Source: Macrotrachela quadricornifera
Taxonomy: Eukaryota > Rotifera > Eurotatoria > Philodinida > Philodinidae
Direction: 5' to 3'
NCBI GenBank assembly: GCA_022393335.1
Contig: JAJEKB010020889.1
Location: forward strand, 8,004 to 72,003
DNA: 64,000 bases
Each line of letters begins with the position of its first letter. Position 1 is the first letter of the stretch. The translations under genes and the position numbers were made by a program. The notes beneath the pieces are model-generated. The model made no database searches. It had not been told where the DNA came from and was given only the letters and a program-made list of their open reading frames with translations. This document shows positions 21,203-33,200 of the stretch, in pieces.

Positions 21203-23577
21203 ATATTACATTTATTATTGTGGTAGATAATCGAATCAAATGATTAAAATCGCTTTCAATACTGTGCAAATATCATTTATAAACGCATGTTCTCTATCAT
21301 TTCAAAATAAATATTGTTTTTACATATACTAATAAAAAGAAAAAAGGAATAAACTCTTTGATGTATTGTTATAGGTTGAAGAAATCGATTGTTCTACTAA
21401 AGTTGAGGCAGAAGGTTTAGAGATTTTGTTTTATCAATATTAAAAATTTTTGGCAATAATTTTATCTAACATGGAATTTTGTTTAAAGATATGAAATCTA
21501 TAATTATACAATATCGAAACGATATTTCTTTCATGTTTGTATAAACATTAATCACGCTTTTTTTTCACTATACTTGAAATCTATTTGATAGGAGGAAGCA
21601 ATCATAATATTCATAGTAAAGATCGAATCATATGGAAATATTTATTTTCATTAGTGAGATGTTATTGAAATTTAATTGATTTTTTACGGTATTGTTTATT
21701 GTGTCACGAGATAGCAAACTGTTTAGATTTCGAATAAAATTTGTTAATATACGCACAAAAAGTATAAAGTGATGAATTGTTTAACAATACATAGCAGTTA
21801 TAGCTTTAAGCAATGGAAGAAGCTGCAGTTACAAATATTTCAAACAAGAGTTATTTAATATACTTTTTAAATAAAATAAAAAGAGATGAAAAGAAAAAAA
21901 TAAATGACGAACAGAATCATTACAAAATTTATTGTAAAATCATACTTTGTTTTAACGATGTACGATAGATGCTTGCAAAAGTGGTTGCCTATTCATCGAA
22001 ATTATTATCTCCTTTTTTTTCCTTTCAAGGTGTTGACACGTTTAACAAGAACTTTGAATTGAAACATTTTTAATACAATGCAAAGTATAGCATCCTTGTG
22101 GTTCTTGTTTAATTCCTTGATTATTGGTACTAATACGAATCACAAGTTTATAATTATGTTATAATAAGGAATGAAATTTCATTTGCTCGAATAAATATTT
22201 TGATTTACTAGAAATATAGTAAGCGTATTCATGAAATAGTCTTATTCAAAAACATGTATCAATGAAATTAGTAAATCAATCAACAAGTTATGAAGAAATA
22301 AGTAGTTTTGATAGAAGGATTGATGTTCATATTCATCTGATCAAATTAAAATATAGGATTATTACAGCACTGACGTAATCCTGAATCTATCTGTTGCTAA
22401 ATTTATTTTGTTTTCATTCTTTCACTATCGTCTGATCTAGATAAACAAAGAGTGAGAATGAACTGGTATATATAACCTATAATATTCTAATTAGTCTCAT
22501 AAAATGAATAATGTTGGAGATTAAATTTCGCATAATTCGTACATATTATCCTTGGGTGTATTCATAACAGCCTCATATACGATGTCAAATGATCGAATAA
22601 CTTTCTTTGTATTAATGAATGAATGAATGTGCTGCTTGAATTATTTATTTTATCTCTTCTTTCCTTTACTCGAATAACTTTATTTTTTATTTTCCTGTCT
22701 CAAATGGTAAGTCAACACTAGTTTGTTACTAATTCAATATGGATGATAATTCTACTTTCAAATGCTTCAAATCAATAAATCTTTTCATTATACCATTAAT
22801 ACATTTTTTCTCTATTACTGACTAATAAATTATTGTACATTAAAAAGTTTTTTGTCATCTACTTATTTAATTCTATTACTGAGAGACACTTACAAGTGAT
22901 GATATACACTTTTGTCTATCGTCAGTAGCTACTGAAACATTTGATAAGAAAAAAAAAAAGATATTTAAATAAAGAAAAAAAAAATTCTTATTATATTCTA
23001 CTAAACAACATACTTGGAAATAAAGTAAAACACATGAGAAATAGTCGATTTTATTTTACTTTTTCTGTTCTTTATCCTTCTTGAATTAGAGTATTATATT
23101 GAAGTGTGAAAGCAAACATTTTACTATTTTTATGACACATTCTTTTATATTACGCGTGGGCAATTTCATTTATTATAATGGATGTATTTTCTTTTTTGTT
23201 TATATATTTCAAAATAATAAGTTCTATAGTTGACGCATGGTTTAAATTCTTTTTTTTACAAAATTTTTTCAATGATTTTGTTATAAAAAAAGACATCAGA
23301 TAAGTCGCATGCAAAGATAACAGACATTTCATATCTTTCTTTTTTTTCAAGTATATCTACACAAATTCTTTTGTCTCACAAATTTGTTGTAATAATGGTA
23401 AGTAAATATAAGCTCGTTTTGGAACTGATTGCTATATTAACTTATTATTAATAGTATAAAATACTTTGTAATTTAGTATGTTATCTGAAGTATTTTGTGA
23501 TTGAATTTGGTTCAATATTCAATACAATTTAGTTTCATATTAATAAAAAAGAAAAGACTTTATTAATTTATTTAATA
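21203..23577. other. Intergenic, nothing recognised
   Basis: About 2.4 kb of AT-rich DNA upstream of the acyl-CoA synthetase. GGTAAGT-type donors at about 22709 and 23398 could end 5' UTR exons of that gene, but no acceptor pairing is demonstrable. Short frames are A/T-run artefacts. Confidence 0.5.
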
Positions 23578-26553
23578 ATGATACGTGGAAAAATTAATCA
23601 AAAAGGAATTCGTTCAACAAGAGTTGATCCATCCGATCCATCATCACCATATCGTGCTATTGAAGTTCTTCAAGAACTTCAAACAACACCAGATGAATAT
23701 ATTAAAACATTAGCTGATATACCTGAATATACTCTTCAATATCATTCTGATAAAGAAACATTTGGTGTTCGAGAAATTCTTGATATACAAAATGAAGAAC
23801 AATCAAATGGAAAAATTTTTAAAAAGGTTTTTTTTTATTTTTCTTTAAGATTTATTTAAATAAAAATAAAAATCTTTTAGTTTATATTAGGTGAATATAA
23901 ATTTCTAACATTTCGAGAAGCATATAAACGTATTGAAAATATTGGTCGAGGTTTATTATCACTTAATATTAAATTTGGTGATAAAATATTAATTTTTTCT
24001 GAAACACGTTCAGAATGGTTATTAACAGCATTTGGTGCTTTTCGTCATGGTTTAACTGTTGTTACACTTTATTCAACATTAGGTGAAGAAGCTATTAAAC
24101 ATGGAATTAATGAATCCCAAGTATCAATACTTATTACTTCATATGAATTACTTCCAAAACTTGAAGTAAAAAAATTTAGAAAAAAAAATTCCATTATAAA
24201 ATTTTGATTTATTTTATTTAGAAAATATTAGATCATACAGAAGAAGTTCGGTATATTATTTATTTTCCACCACTTGTAAAAACACAACCAATAAAAATCC
24301 CTGAAAATAAAAATAATATTCAATTTATTTCATTACAACAATTAGAAGAATATGGAATTAATGCATCGATTGGTTAATTTTTTTTTTCTTTTTAATTATT
24401 TATTTTTAATTTTCTTTAGATGAAGATATTTTAAGAAAACGACCTGATAAAACAGATATGGCTGTTATTATGTATACTAGTGGTAGTACAGGAACACCGA
24501 AAGGTTAGTTTTTTCATCGTAAAATCATTAACATACTGTGTAATAGTACTCATTTGAGTAACTGATCAGTACCTTATACGTGTCTAAAAGTACTTTAAGG
24601 TACTTTAGTACTCGAAACTTTGTGTGACATATTAGTAGTAGGGCACCTTTTCAGGTACCCTTAGCTCAGTACATTCACTAGGGTTAAATAAATAATAATG
24701 ATAGACAAATGTTAAATATAGTAAAGAAAAGGCTAAATCATAGTATTTCTGAAAGGATTGCTAAACATTATTTTCTATTCAATTTATTTGAATTAATTAA
24801 TAATTAGGTGTATTAATAAAACATGAAAATATTGTTGCTGCAATGACTGGTCAACAACGACGTTTATTATCCATGTCTAATCCTGATACGGATATATATA
24901 TTGCTTATTTACCATTAGCTCATATTCTTGAACTTTGTTGTGGTTTGTTTATTTTAATATTCGAAAAAAAAAAACCAAAAGTTATATTTTTGTTTTTTTT
25001 TTTAAGAAATTGTTATGTATTATATGGGTATTAAATGTGGTTATTCATCTCCACAAACATTAACTGATCAATCAACAGCAATAAAACAAGGTCAAAAAGG
25101 TGATTTACAAGTTCTTCGTCCACATATTATGGTTTGTGTACCGGTATGAATAAATTTCTTTTATTTATTTCAAATATGTTTTTTTTCTTTTTTAAACAAA
25201 TAAAATAAAAGGCAATTCTTGATCGTATTTATAAAACTATTAATGAAAAAGTTAATCAATCAAATTATTTTCGACGTTCTCTATTTCGTATAGCATATAA
25301 AATGAAAGTAAGAAGTTTAGAAAAAGGTCGTGATAGTCCACGTTTAAATAAGTAAGTGTTATTTTAATAAAAAACATCTTTCTTTTTTTTTACAAAAAAA
25401 AAAATTAATTTAGATTAATATTTTCTCGATTAAATCAATTAGTATTGGGTGGACGAGTAAGAATAATGATGTGTGGTGGTGCTGTTTTACATGGTGATAC
25501 ACAACGTTTTATTCAAGCTGCACTTTGTGTAACACTTTTTCAAGGTTATGGTCTAACAGAAACATGTGCAGCTGCAACTATAGCTGATCGTTTGTTGTAT
25601 TTTATTAAAATAAAATTATTTTTAAATTATTTTTAAATAGAATATGATACATCGGTTGGTCGAGTTGGTTATCCACTTGTATCATGTGAAATTCGTTTAT
25701 TAAATTGGGATGAAGGAAATTATAAAAATACTGATCAACCAAATCCACGAGGAGAAATTCTTATTGGAGGAAAAGTTGTTGCTCAAGGATATTATGTTAG
25801 TGCATCGAAAGAAAATATTCAATTTAAAGAAATTGATGGTATAAGATATTTTTGTACTGGTGATATTGGAGAAATGTTTCCTGATGGAACATTTAAAATT
25901 ATTGGTTTGTTTTTTTCCTTTGTTTTATTCTTAATTTAATTAAAATTAAATTTTAGATAGAAAAAAAGATTTAATTAAATTACGTGGTGGTGAATATGTT
26001 TCATTAACAAAAGTTGAAATGGCTATAAATAAATTTTCAATTGTTGAAAATTGTTGTGTATATGCACTATCATCAGCTGAATATACTATTGTATTAATAA
26101 GTCCAAATTCAAAAGAAATGACAGTAAGAAATATTTTTTTTTAAGTTTTTTTTATTTTTATCATTTAATTATTTAAAGATTTATTCTGAACGAAATTTTG
26201 GTGAAAAACAATGGGAAAATTTAATTGATGATGAAATATTTAATGAACGAATTCTTAAAGATATACAAGATGTATGTAAAAAAGGTGGAATTGAAAAATT
26301 TGAAACTCCTCAACGTGTTAAAATCGTTACTGATAGTTGGTTACCTGAAACAGGTCTTGTTACTGATGCATTTAAATTAAAACGAAAAGCAATTGAACAA
26401 AAATATCAAGATGATATTGAATATCTTTATAGTGATAAGTCGAGAAAAGAACCAATTAGACGAGCAAAAACATCTCGTATTGCACCTGAACAACAACCAC
26501 CAGCGATTGAAACCATTGAACTTTCTAATAATGTTATGGGGAAAAATAGATGA
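23578..26553 (+). CDS. ACSL4: Long-chain-fatty-acid-CoA ligase, ACSL3/ACSL4 type
   Basis: Activates long-chain fatty acids: fatty acid + ATP + CoA to acyl-CoA + AMP + PPi, usually on ER or peroxisome membranes. Eleven exons: 23578-23826, 23881-24165, 24222-24372, 24420-24503, 24808-24942, 25007-25143, 25212-25351, 25414-25589, 25641-25904, 25957-26123, 26179-26553. All junctions keep frame, giving 720 residues, close to animal ACSL4. Motifs in order: SPYRA near the N-terminus, AMP-binding P-loop MYTSGSTGTPKG split across exons 4-5, AYLPLAH, GGRVRIMMCGG, QGYGLTET, CTGDIGE, and the ligase signature DRKKDLIKLRGGEY. It ends with the PETGLVTDAFKLKRK block plus a tail of about 45 residues not usual in the family. 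No N-terminal membrane segment is coded here; an upstream exon could add one, as in long ACSL isoforms. The symbol means ACSL3/4 subgroup; strict orthology is untested. Confidence 0.95.
24504..24807. other. Enlarged intron of the acyl-CoA synthetase with a possible small insertion
   Basis: At 304 bp this intron is five times longer than the other nine (48-68 bp). Its middle (about 24548-24690) is less AT-rich and dense in GTAC words (TAGTACTC, AAAGTACTTT, GGTACTTT, GGTACC), suggesting a decayed short element. No clear ends found. Confidence 0.4.
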
Positions 26554-27605
26554 ATAATTAATTCTTTTATTCAATCTTTGTTTTTTTGAATTAATTTTGT
26601 GAGTTAATTTTTTTTTATATCTGTGTGTTAACGACCTTTCTTTTATTTTTATCTTTTCTGACAAGAGAAAATGAAAATAAACAGATTAAATAATTTAATT
26701 AATTGATAGAAGACAAGTAAATTTGTTCTTGCTGTTATAGGAAGTAAAACTAAATCTTATCCTATATATATATGTATTCTTTATCAAACTAAACTTTAAT
26801 ATTGTCTATTTATTTTCGAGTGGTTGATTCTTTTTGAATCCTGTAGTGACAAAAAATGCGATCATCATTCAGTTGTTATCCTGCATAGATTATTGGTTGT
26901 GTATATAAAGGAATTTTCTTTATTCACATTATTCTTTTATTAAATTGTTATGTTAGCGTATTTTTTTTCTTTTCAACTTGGCTCTGAATGAAAACAGTAA
27001 ATATTGCTCACGCCTTTTCTTATCATTCTAAGTGAGGGTACGAAAGGTATATACAAAATCTCAAGTAACGATATTTTCATTTTTTAGAAGAAATCCGTAT
27101 AGAAATTATTTCAAAGATCAAATTAATCAATGATATTTTATGAGAGATTTATAGAGCAAAATCTAATTATGTTTTGTAATAACATCTCAAACAGATGATT
27201 CGAATATATAGTTAAAAGCGAACGGGGTGGACAGACCATATCGAATGGAAGTAAGAGAATGTGTAACAGAAATGAGAACGATTCGGTTTAATTTTTAAAT
27301 ACTCGAATCGATCTCGTATGTAACGACTATATAGATTTAAAGCAAGTTATATGGATTTCAAAAAAAGATGTCATAATCCAGGACGAGCATTACGATGCTC
27401 ATAAACGGTCGCATACGACGATGCATGTTCATAGTATACTATTGGATTTACAATTCCATACTGTCGTATACATTCGTATATGTAACTATGGATGATTATG
27501 ATTATATACGCTTTTATCAGATAGTAATAGATCTTTTATTAGGATCAGAATAATTTTTCTGAATTTTAACATAAATTTATTTTAAATATTATTTATGTAC
27601 GTGGG
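26554..27605. other. Intergenic, nothing recognised
   Basis: AT-rich DNA after the acyl-CoA synthetase stop. Short partly palindromic ATACGA/TCGTAT words cluster near 27400-27480. No gene seen. Confidence 0.5.
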
Positions 27606-28270
27606 ACACTACAAAAGTTTCTGTGCCTGACTCTTCGAAAAGCATCAGTTTAAATTCCAGTAAACTGTTATAATGTTTTGACATATTTAGGATTATGTGC
27701 AAAATTTTAGATTTCCAAGTCTTGTACAGTGCCGCAATCTACCATTTCTTTTACGTAAGTAACATGCAATTTATCCATACGCAACATAATGTATGACTTG
27801 TAATAAATAACAGAACTTTTCATTTGATATTTTCATTATGAAAAAGGTTGTACTGAGAAAAACAAAATATACCAAAAGATGCAGCGTGAAAAACTTTACA
27901 ATCTGTGATATAAAGCTCATTTTGATTGTGTACTTTTTCTTTTCAAAATAAAAAAGAACTTAATTAGCACAAGCTATATATTGTAGATCGTAGAGCTTTT
28001 CACGCTACATTTTTCGTTATACTTTTTTTTTTAAATAGATCATACTTAGGAATAAAAAAATGCAATGAAAATATCTCCTATTTATGATGGATCATCCGTT
28101 AGCAGGTTTCGTGCTCTACCATAAAAGAAAAGGCAAGCTACACACAAAGTACATGACTTAAAAGCCTGAAACTCTGCACATAATCCTAAATATATTTAAG
28201 CATTATAACAGAATGATTGAACTCAAACTGAGGCTTTTAGAAAAGCCGAGCGCAGAAACTTTTGTAGTGT
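27606..28270. mobile_element. 665-bp foldback element with ACACTACAAAAG ends
   Basis: The ends are inverted copies: ACACTACAAAAGTTTCTG at 27606 and CAGAAACTTTTGTAGTGT ending at 28270. Similarity continues inward (TTAGGATTATGTGCA, CTACCAT...TCTTTTA, ATATTTTCATT). The innermost arms are AGATGCAGCGTGAAAAAC (near 27877) and GAGCTTTTCACGCTACAT (near 27992), which belong to the repeat family found at 46.5 and 57.5 kb. The whole element can fold into one hairpin. No TA or longer target duplication is clear. Confidence 0.8.
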
Positions 28271-28280
28271 GCCGTGCTGT

Positions 28281-28478
28281 ATGGCACAAGCAATGGTAAT
28301 TCAAGATGTGGATGGTACTGACATTTCTCGTCATTTACTGGAGAAACGCGCTGTTAAAGGTGATGGAGTTGATTGTGCTCCTTTTGGTGGTAGTGATAAC
28401 TGTGATGCTTGTTGTAATAAAGGTTTTACTGGTAGTGGTTATTGTACCTGGACAACTTGTTGGTGTGATCCGCGCTAG
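28281..28478 (+). CDS. Defensin-like (CS-alpha-beta) cysteine-rich peptide precursor, 5'-truncated
   Basis: The 65 codons from ATG at 28281 encode a short acidic propiece, a dibasic Lys-Arg (residues 22-23) and a 42-residue mature peptide with seven Cys (32, 41, 44, 45, 55, 60, 62). The spacing C-x3-C (41/45), G-x-C (53-55) and C-x-C (60/62) is that of CS-alpha-beta antimicrobial defensins, and Gly/Tyr/Trp content resembles plectasin-like and invertebrate members. An odd seventh Cys (44) is extra. The residues at the start (Cys-Cys-Met-Ala-Gln-Ala) look like the end of a signal peptide whose hydrophobic core is missing. The foldback element ends 10 bp upstream, in that place. It is therefore either a broken gene or one whose first exon lies beyond the element. 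AATAAA is near 28617. A small secreted toxin is the alternative. Confidence 0.7.
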   Translation: MAQAMVIQDVDGTDISRHLLEKRAVKGDGVDCAPFGGSDNCDACCNKGFTGSGYCTWTTCWCDPR

Positions 28479-28729
28479 ATATGTTTTCGAAAGTTTATAA
28501 TATTGAATTAATACTTTTTTTGTCATAGGAACATGAAAGAGAGATCGGATACTCCTCTCAAATTCTTTACTGTTTATATTTCTTTTAATTTTTGTGTTTT
28601 TTGCAATTATTTATTCGAATAAAAACTACTTACTCAAGAGTGAATTACGAATTGACGCCGTCAGTTTCGTCTTCTAATCTTAACTTTTATATTCTGGAAG
28701 TTGATTTAATCGAGGAAATTCGATGAAAA
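28479..28729. other. 3' flank of the defensin-like gene
   Basis: AT-rich; contains its probable polyadenylation signal. Nothing else seen. Confidence 0.5.
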
Positions 28730-29800
28730 GGTGCTGGCAAAGCAAAATTCCAATGAAAAAATTTTTTCTCGTGATTTTTCACATTATTTGATAGAGTGTG
28801 ATCTACTAATCAGAAAATACTACTTTTTACATCCAGCAAATGCTTCCTTCCGGTCGAAAGAAAAGAAACACTCGAAAAGTTTCGTTTTTTGAGAAAAACA
28901 TATTTTTCAAATGTAGAAAATTTTTCTAAATTCACCATCAAAAACTGAGTATAAGAGAGTTCTTGTATCGACTCCAGACTCAAAACTCTACTGGTGGTAA
29001 CACTTCGAATCACGTCGAGCCCACTAGGTACAGATCGATTTTGTAAACCTATCTAATATCCACTCCAGAATTAAAGAGGATCAGTGTAACTTCATCGAGA
29101 GAGAAGACTGGGACATATCTTTTTCTCCAATAATGCGTACGACAAAATCATTTTAAAAGTAAGCATAGTCGAAAATATGTAAAAGAGCCGATGAAAATGA
29201 TCTACTAACTAGGTGAAAATTTTGATTTTGACCTTTGATTTAGATGGAGAAATTTGAGATCTATAGTTCAAAGCCACCATGCGCTTTCTTAGTTTATAAA
29301 AATCATCAAAATTTTCTATTATTTGCTCAACATTAGGATGGTATAAGACGATCATTGGCATTGTATCTTGAGTTGTAGATCTCAAGTTCCTCTATCTAAA
29401 TCAAACGTCAAAATGAAAATTTTACCTAGGTGACAGGTCATTTTCATGGGTTCTTTTACATATTCGCAGGTCGTCAGCTGTTGCCATTATTGACTTATTG
29501 AACTTACACTCACTCCTCTGTAATTTTGGCGTAGACATTAGTTTCTTCACGAAAGTGATAAAGCCAAATATTTTATCTCATTCGACTCGTCATACTTCTA
29601 GCCAAAATCTAATGCATCGGTGTTTTTTTTCTATTCTTTCCTCTGTTGAGAAAAACTGATTTTTCTGGTACCACAGCCATTTTAGGCACTATTCAACGGC
29701 TTCCGGATTCAAATAAAGCTTTAGGTTAAAAACTTAAGACACATTCTGAATCAACACAAAAAGCTAAGTCGAATGATGTGAAGAATCGTGAAAAAATGTT
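28730..29800. mobile_element. Large diverged foldback, ~1.07 kb, with conserved core hairpin
   Basis: The core is clear: 29172-29285 matches the reverse complement of 29352-29466, sharing ATATGTAAAAGA, ATGAAAATGA, TTTGATTTAGAT and TTGAGATCTA. Outer arms are weaker but collinear: TTTTTTCTCGTGATTTTTCACAT near 28767 pairs with sequence near 29785, and GAGGATCAGTGTAACTTCA near 29078 with sequence near 29505. No coding capacity. The core is certain; the outer limits are approximate. Confidence 0.6.
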
Positions 29801-30275
29801 TACTTAGATTTTGAATTGGCTGCATCTTAAAATATTTTTTTTAGTTTTATTGAATTCTTATCAGACGTATGAGTTGACTTTATTAACTATCATGTAGAAT
29901 GATGCATAATGCCCATTTGTTTTTAATAGTAAAAACTATAGATCAGTCTTTTTCTCAATGTTGATCAACAATGTTGATAAACAGTACTGGTAAACTATAA
30001 CAACGCAGTTTCAAATCAATCAACAAACATTCTTTTATTTTTTATTTTAAGACAATCAAAAATCAGATACGTCAAGAAATTAAGTGTTATGGTGTCTGTT
30101 AAATAGTACCAAACAAATTTGATAGTAAAAAATCGACAGTGAGAGAGTCAACAATCCGGCAAGCATTTTATTTTTTTCTCTTTTTGCAAGAAAAAAAAAA
30201 TGATAAAAGTTTATATGTTTAATCAATATTGAAATCATTATTTGGTACATAATTTTGACACATAGTTATTTGACA
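29801..30275. other. Intergenic / 5' flank of the EGF-domain gene
   Basis: AT-rich; no gene. The reading frame of the next gene is open back to a TTG at 30255, but the first ATG is 30276. Confidence 0.5.
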
Positions 30276-33200
30276 ATGCGATTTCGTATTTTTCTCATTT
30301 TTCAACTGATAGAATTCGTTCGACTCGATCATTTCCTTGGAGAATCAATCAAATTTAGTCCATCGAACGATTTATTCTCTAGTACTTCAACGGTACAATT
30401 GACAATTGTACAAACTTATCTATGGACGTACAGTTATACATCATGCAAAACTTCCTCCCAATCCGTCAAACTATCCAGTGGTTATAGATTGACATGCACT
30501 TCTCCAAATTCGCCATCAGTTAAACCTAAATCGATCTCGATTTCAAAGATGTCATGTGTAGATGCTAATACTGACTCAGGCGTTTCCGTTACACAGTCAA
30601 TTGATTCTCTTTATGTACCACAAAATAGTCGTTTCAACTGTATTTTTACTGATAAGGAATGGAGAAAATTCAACATAGTATCTGGTTCTTCCTCGTTTAA
30701 ATGGAGTCTATTACTGGCGGTCACTTCTCCTAACCGACCAAATGGAACAATCAATTCATCACCACATGTCGCCCTAGTTTCACCGATTGTCATTGTTGAC
30801 AACGGTCAGCCTCAAATCATCGACCTTACTGTCATTGATCCAGACAATGATGAAGTACAATGTCGATTAGCAAATACGACCAATGAATGTGGTGATGCCT
30901 GTGCATTTAACAGTTTACCATCAAACATTATACTCTCATCCAATTGTACTTTGACTATTCAACAATACAGAACAGGTGTGTGGTACGCTGTATCCATTCA
31001 AATTGAAGACTTCATTCCGGGAAATAACACACCATTGAGTTCTACACCATTTCAATTTCTCCTCAAAATCCGAAGCTCATCAGGGCTGCGTTGTAGTCAA
31101 TCACCAATGTTGACTATGTCAAGCTGACATCATCTTTTGTAAATGTTACTGTCAATATTCCTTTTTCATTTGAACTAATCATCAATACCACCTGTTCGAA
31201 ACAAAAAGTTAGTATAGTTGGAATTTTGTCATTTGCACTTGGCAATCTTGTCAAGGATCAACTCATTCGCATTGGCAATCAACAAAAATGGACGATGAAA
31301 GTTCAATGGACGCCTACTTCACAACAAATTGGTTTTCAACTTCTTTGTATGGTTGCCATCGATAGGTATGCTCATATAAATGATATTGTGTCCATTCAGT
31401 CTAACTTAAAGCAGCCATGAACAATTGTCGCATGGCATGACGTCGTAATCTTCAGTCTCTTTGTCTTATCTGCAAAAGAATTAGAAAATAATATCTGTTC
31501 GATATCTTTCTCTGTACAGCTAAGACACACAATTTGATATGAGATTTTTTAAGAGTTTTTGATGGTGACCTCATGCTTTCATTCAGTCATATTCAATTTT
31601 TGGTCTTGTTGTCTAGACTTTTAAGAGGTGTCTAAAAACTACTACAAATCCAATTTTAAGAAGAGGTCCTTCAAAAGAAAGTCCATCATCGCTGAAGAAT
31701 ATTTTAAATTTTCAGTTTAGAGATGCATTCAATATTTTGATATTAACTCTGGAATACTTACACTTTTTAAGCTAGTGAACATTTTAATACAGATTCTTCT
31801 CTAGGTTATAACACCATCCTATTTGATCAGTGTTCTTATTTTGCGCTAAAGTTCTGCAATTAAGATGCCACCTAAAATATGAGCAAGACACCTGTGGGGA
31901 AAAGCGGCATTTTGACTCCTCCGTAAGCTGATGTACTGATGCCAAGATGATGTTTTTGCCAAATATAGATTTCTGCAAGTTTCATCTTTTGGCATGTAAT
32001 TGTCAGAAAGTGAATAATCTTGATCATCTAATTAGCTTCTAGAATTAGGTGGAATTGACTTCGCAATGTGCAACATCATGGAGTAGAATGTATTCTCCTT
32101 TACACTATATGCTTAGTAAAAATCACTTCTTTCTTTAAAATAACTCTGTACTTATTTCAGAAAAAATATATACGATCAAATATTTTCAATTGAACGTGCA
32201 ATTTTTGTATCGTTCATCATATTTGAGTTATAGTTTTGAAAGAGGTAGAATTCTAAAATAGCTTTTTACTGACAAAGCATTGGTAATTCACAAATGTTTC
32301 AAAAGTTTATTATAGATATCTCTTCTAGGTAGTGTTCGATAATTCCTAAAATTTGATCACATTGACAGATTTTGTCACTTTATCTACTAACAGCTATAGA
32401 ATTGCACAATACTTTGATCAAAAGTAGACAATATTCTAAATACATTCTAAACAACCGAGAATTTTCAAAAAAGAAACATTTTTCAGTTCTGATCAATAGG
32501 CTTTGTAGCCCATTCACACCTTGATAATGACCTCCTGTGTTCCATCTCAATACTCTATAAATCATGTTTCCGTTTTAACAATCTTCATCAAAAAGAAAGT
32601 GCTGCCATCATTGCGACAATGTCACCATGCACGTATCTAGTATGTATGATTGAAGTTTTTGAAATTTTGTGTTTGGCAGTAGACGAAGCGGTTGTGACAT
32701 TCATGAGTCCTACATGTTTTCTTAATAAGTAAGGGACCATTATAGTACTCAAGCTCACTCAAAGTTAAAACGCGTTCAATTAAGAACATTTGCGTCGTAT
32801 TCTTTGCCTAGCTATATCATCCATAAGGGGTTTTAAAGAGATTATTGAATTTGCTAAACTAGGATGTGAAGCCAGATTTTGATTTTTAATTGAATGAGAT
32901 GACTCTAAGCGTAAGGACCGACTTTCACTAGTTGGCTCAGTTCATAATGTAGTGTCTCCAACTCAGCTTACGAAAAGGTCAAAATATTCTTTTTTATTCG
33001 ATAAATAGGATGGTTTTATAGCATAGGTAAAACTGTATCTTTCAAAATGTTGAAGACATAATGTCCAAATACTGAACACAATCTCATGTTTCACTCCATA
33101 CTTCCTACAATTAAAACCAAGTAGTCTAATATTTTGACAAGAGCGAAACAATGAACTTCAAGTAAAAAAAGTATTTTCATTTGGGATACTTAAACAAAAA

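Noticed and set aside
28335..28526. Antisense frame over the defensin-like gene
   Set aside because: Shadow of the Cys/Gly-rich coding strand (Thr/Ile repeats).
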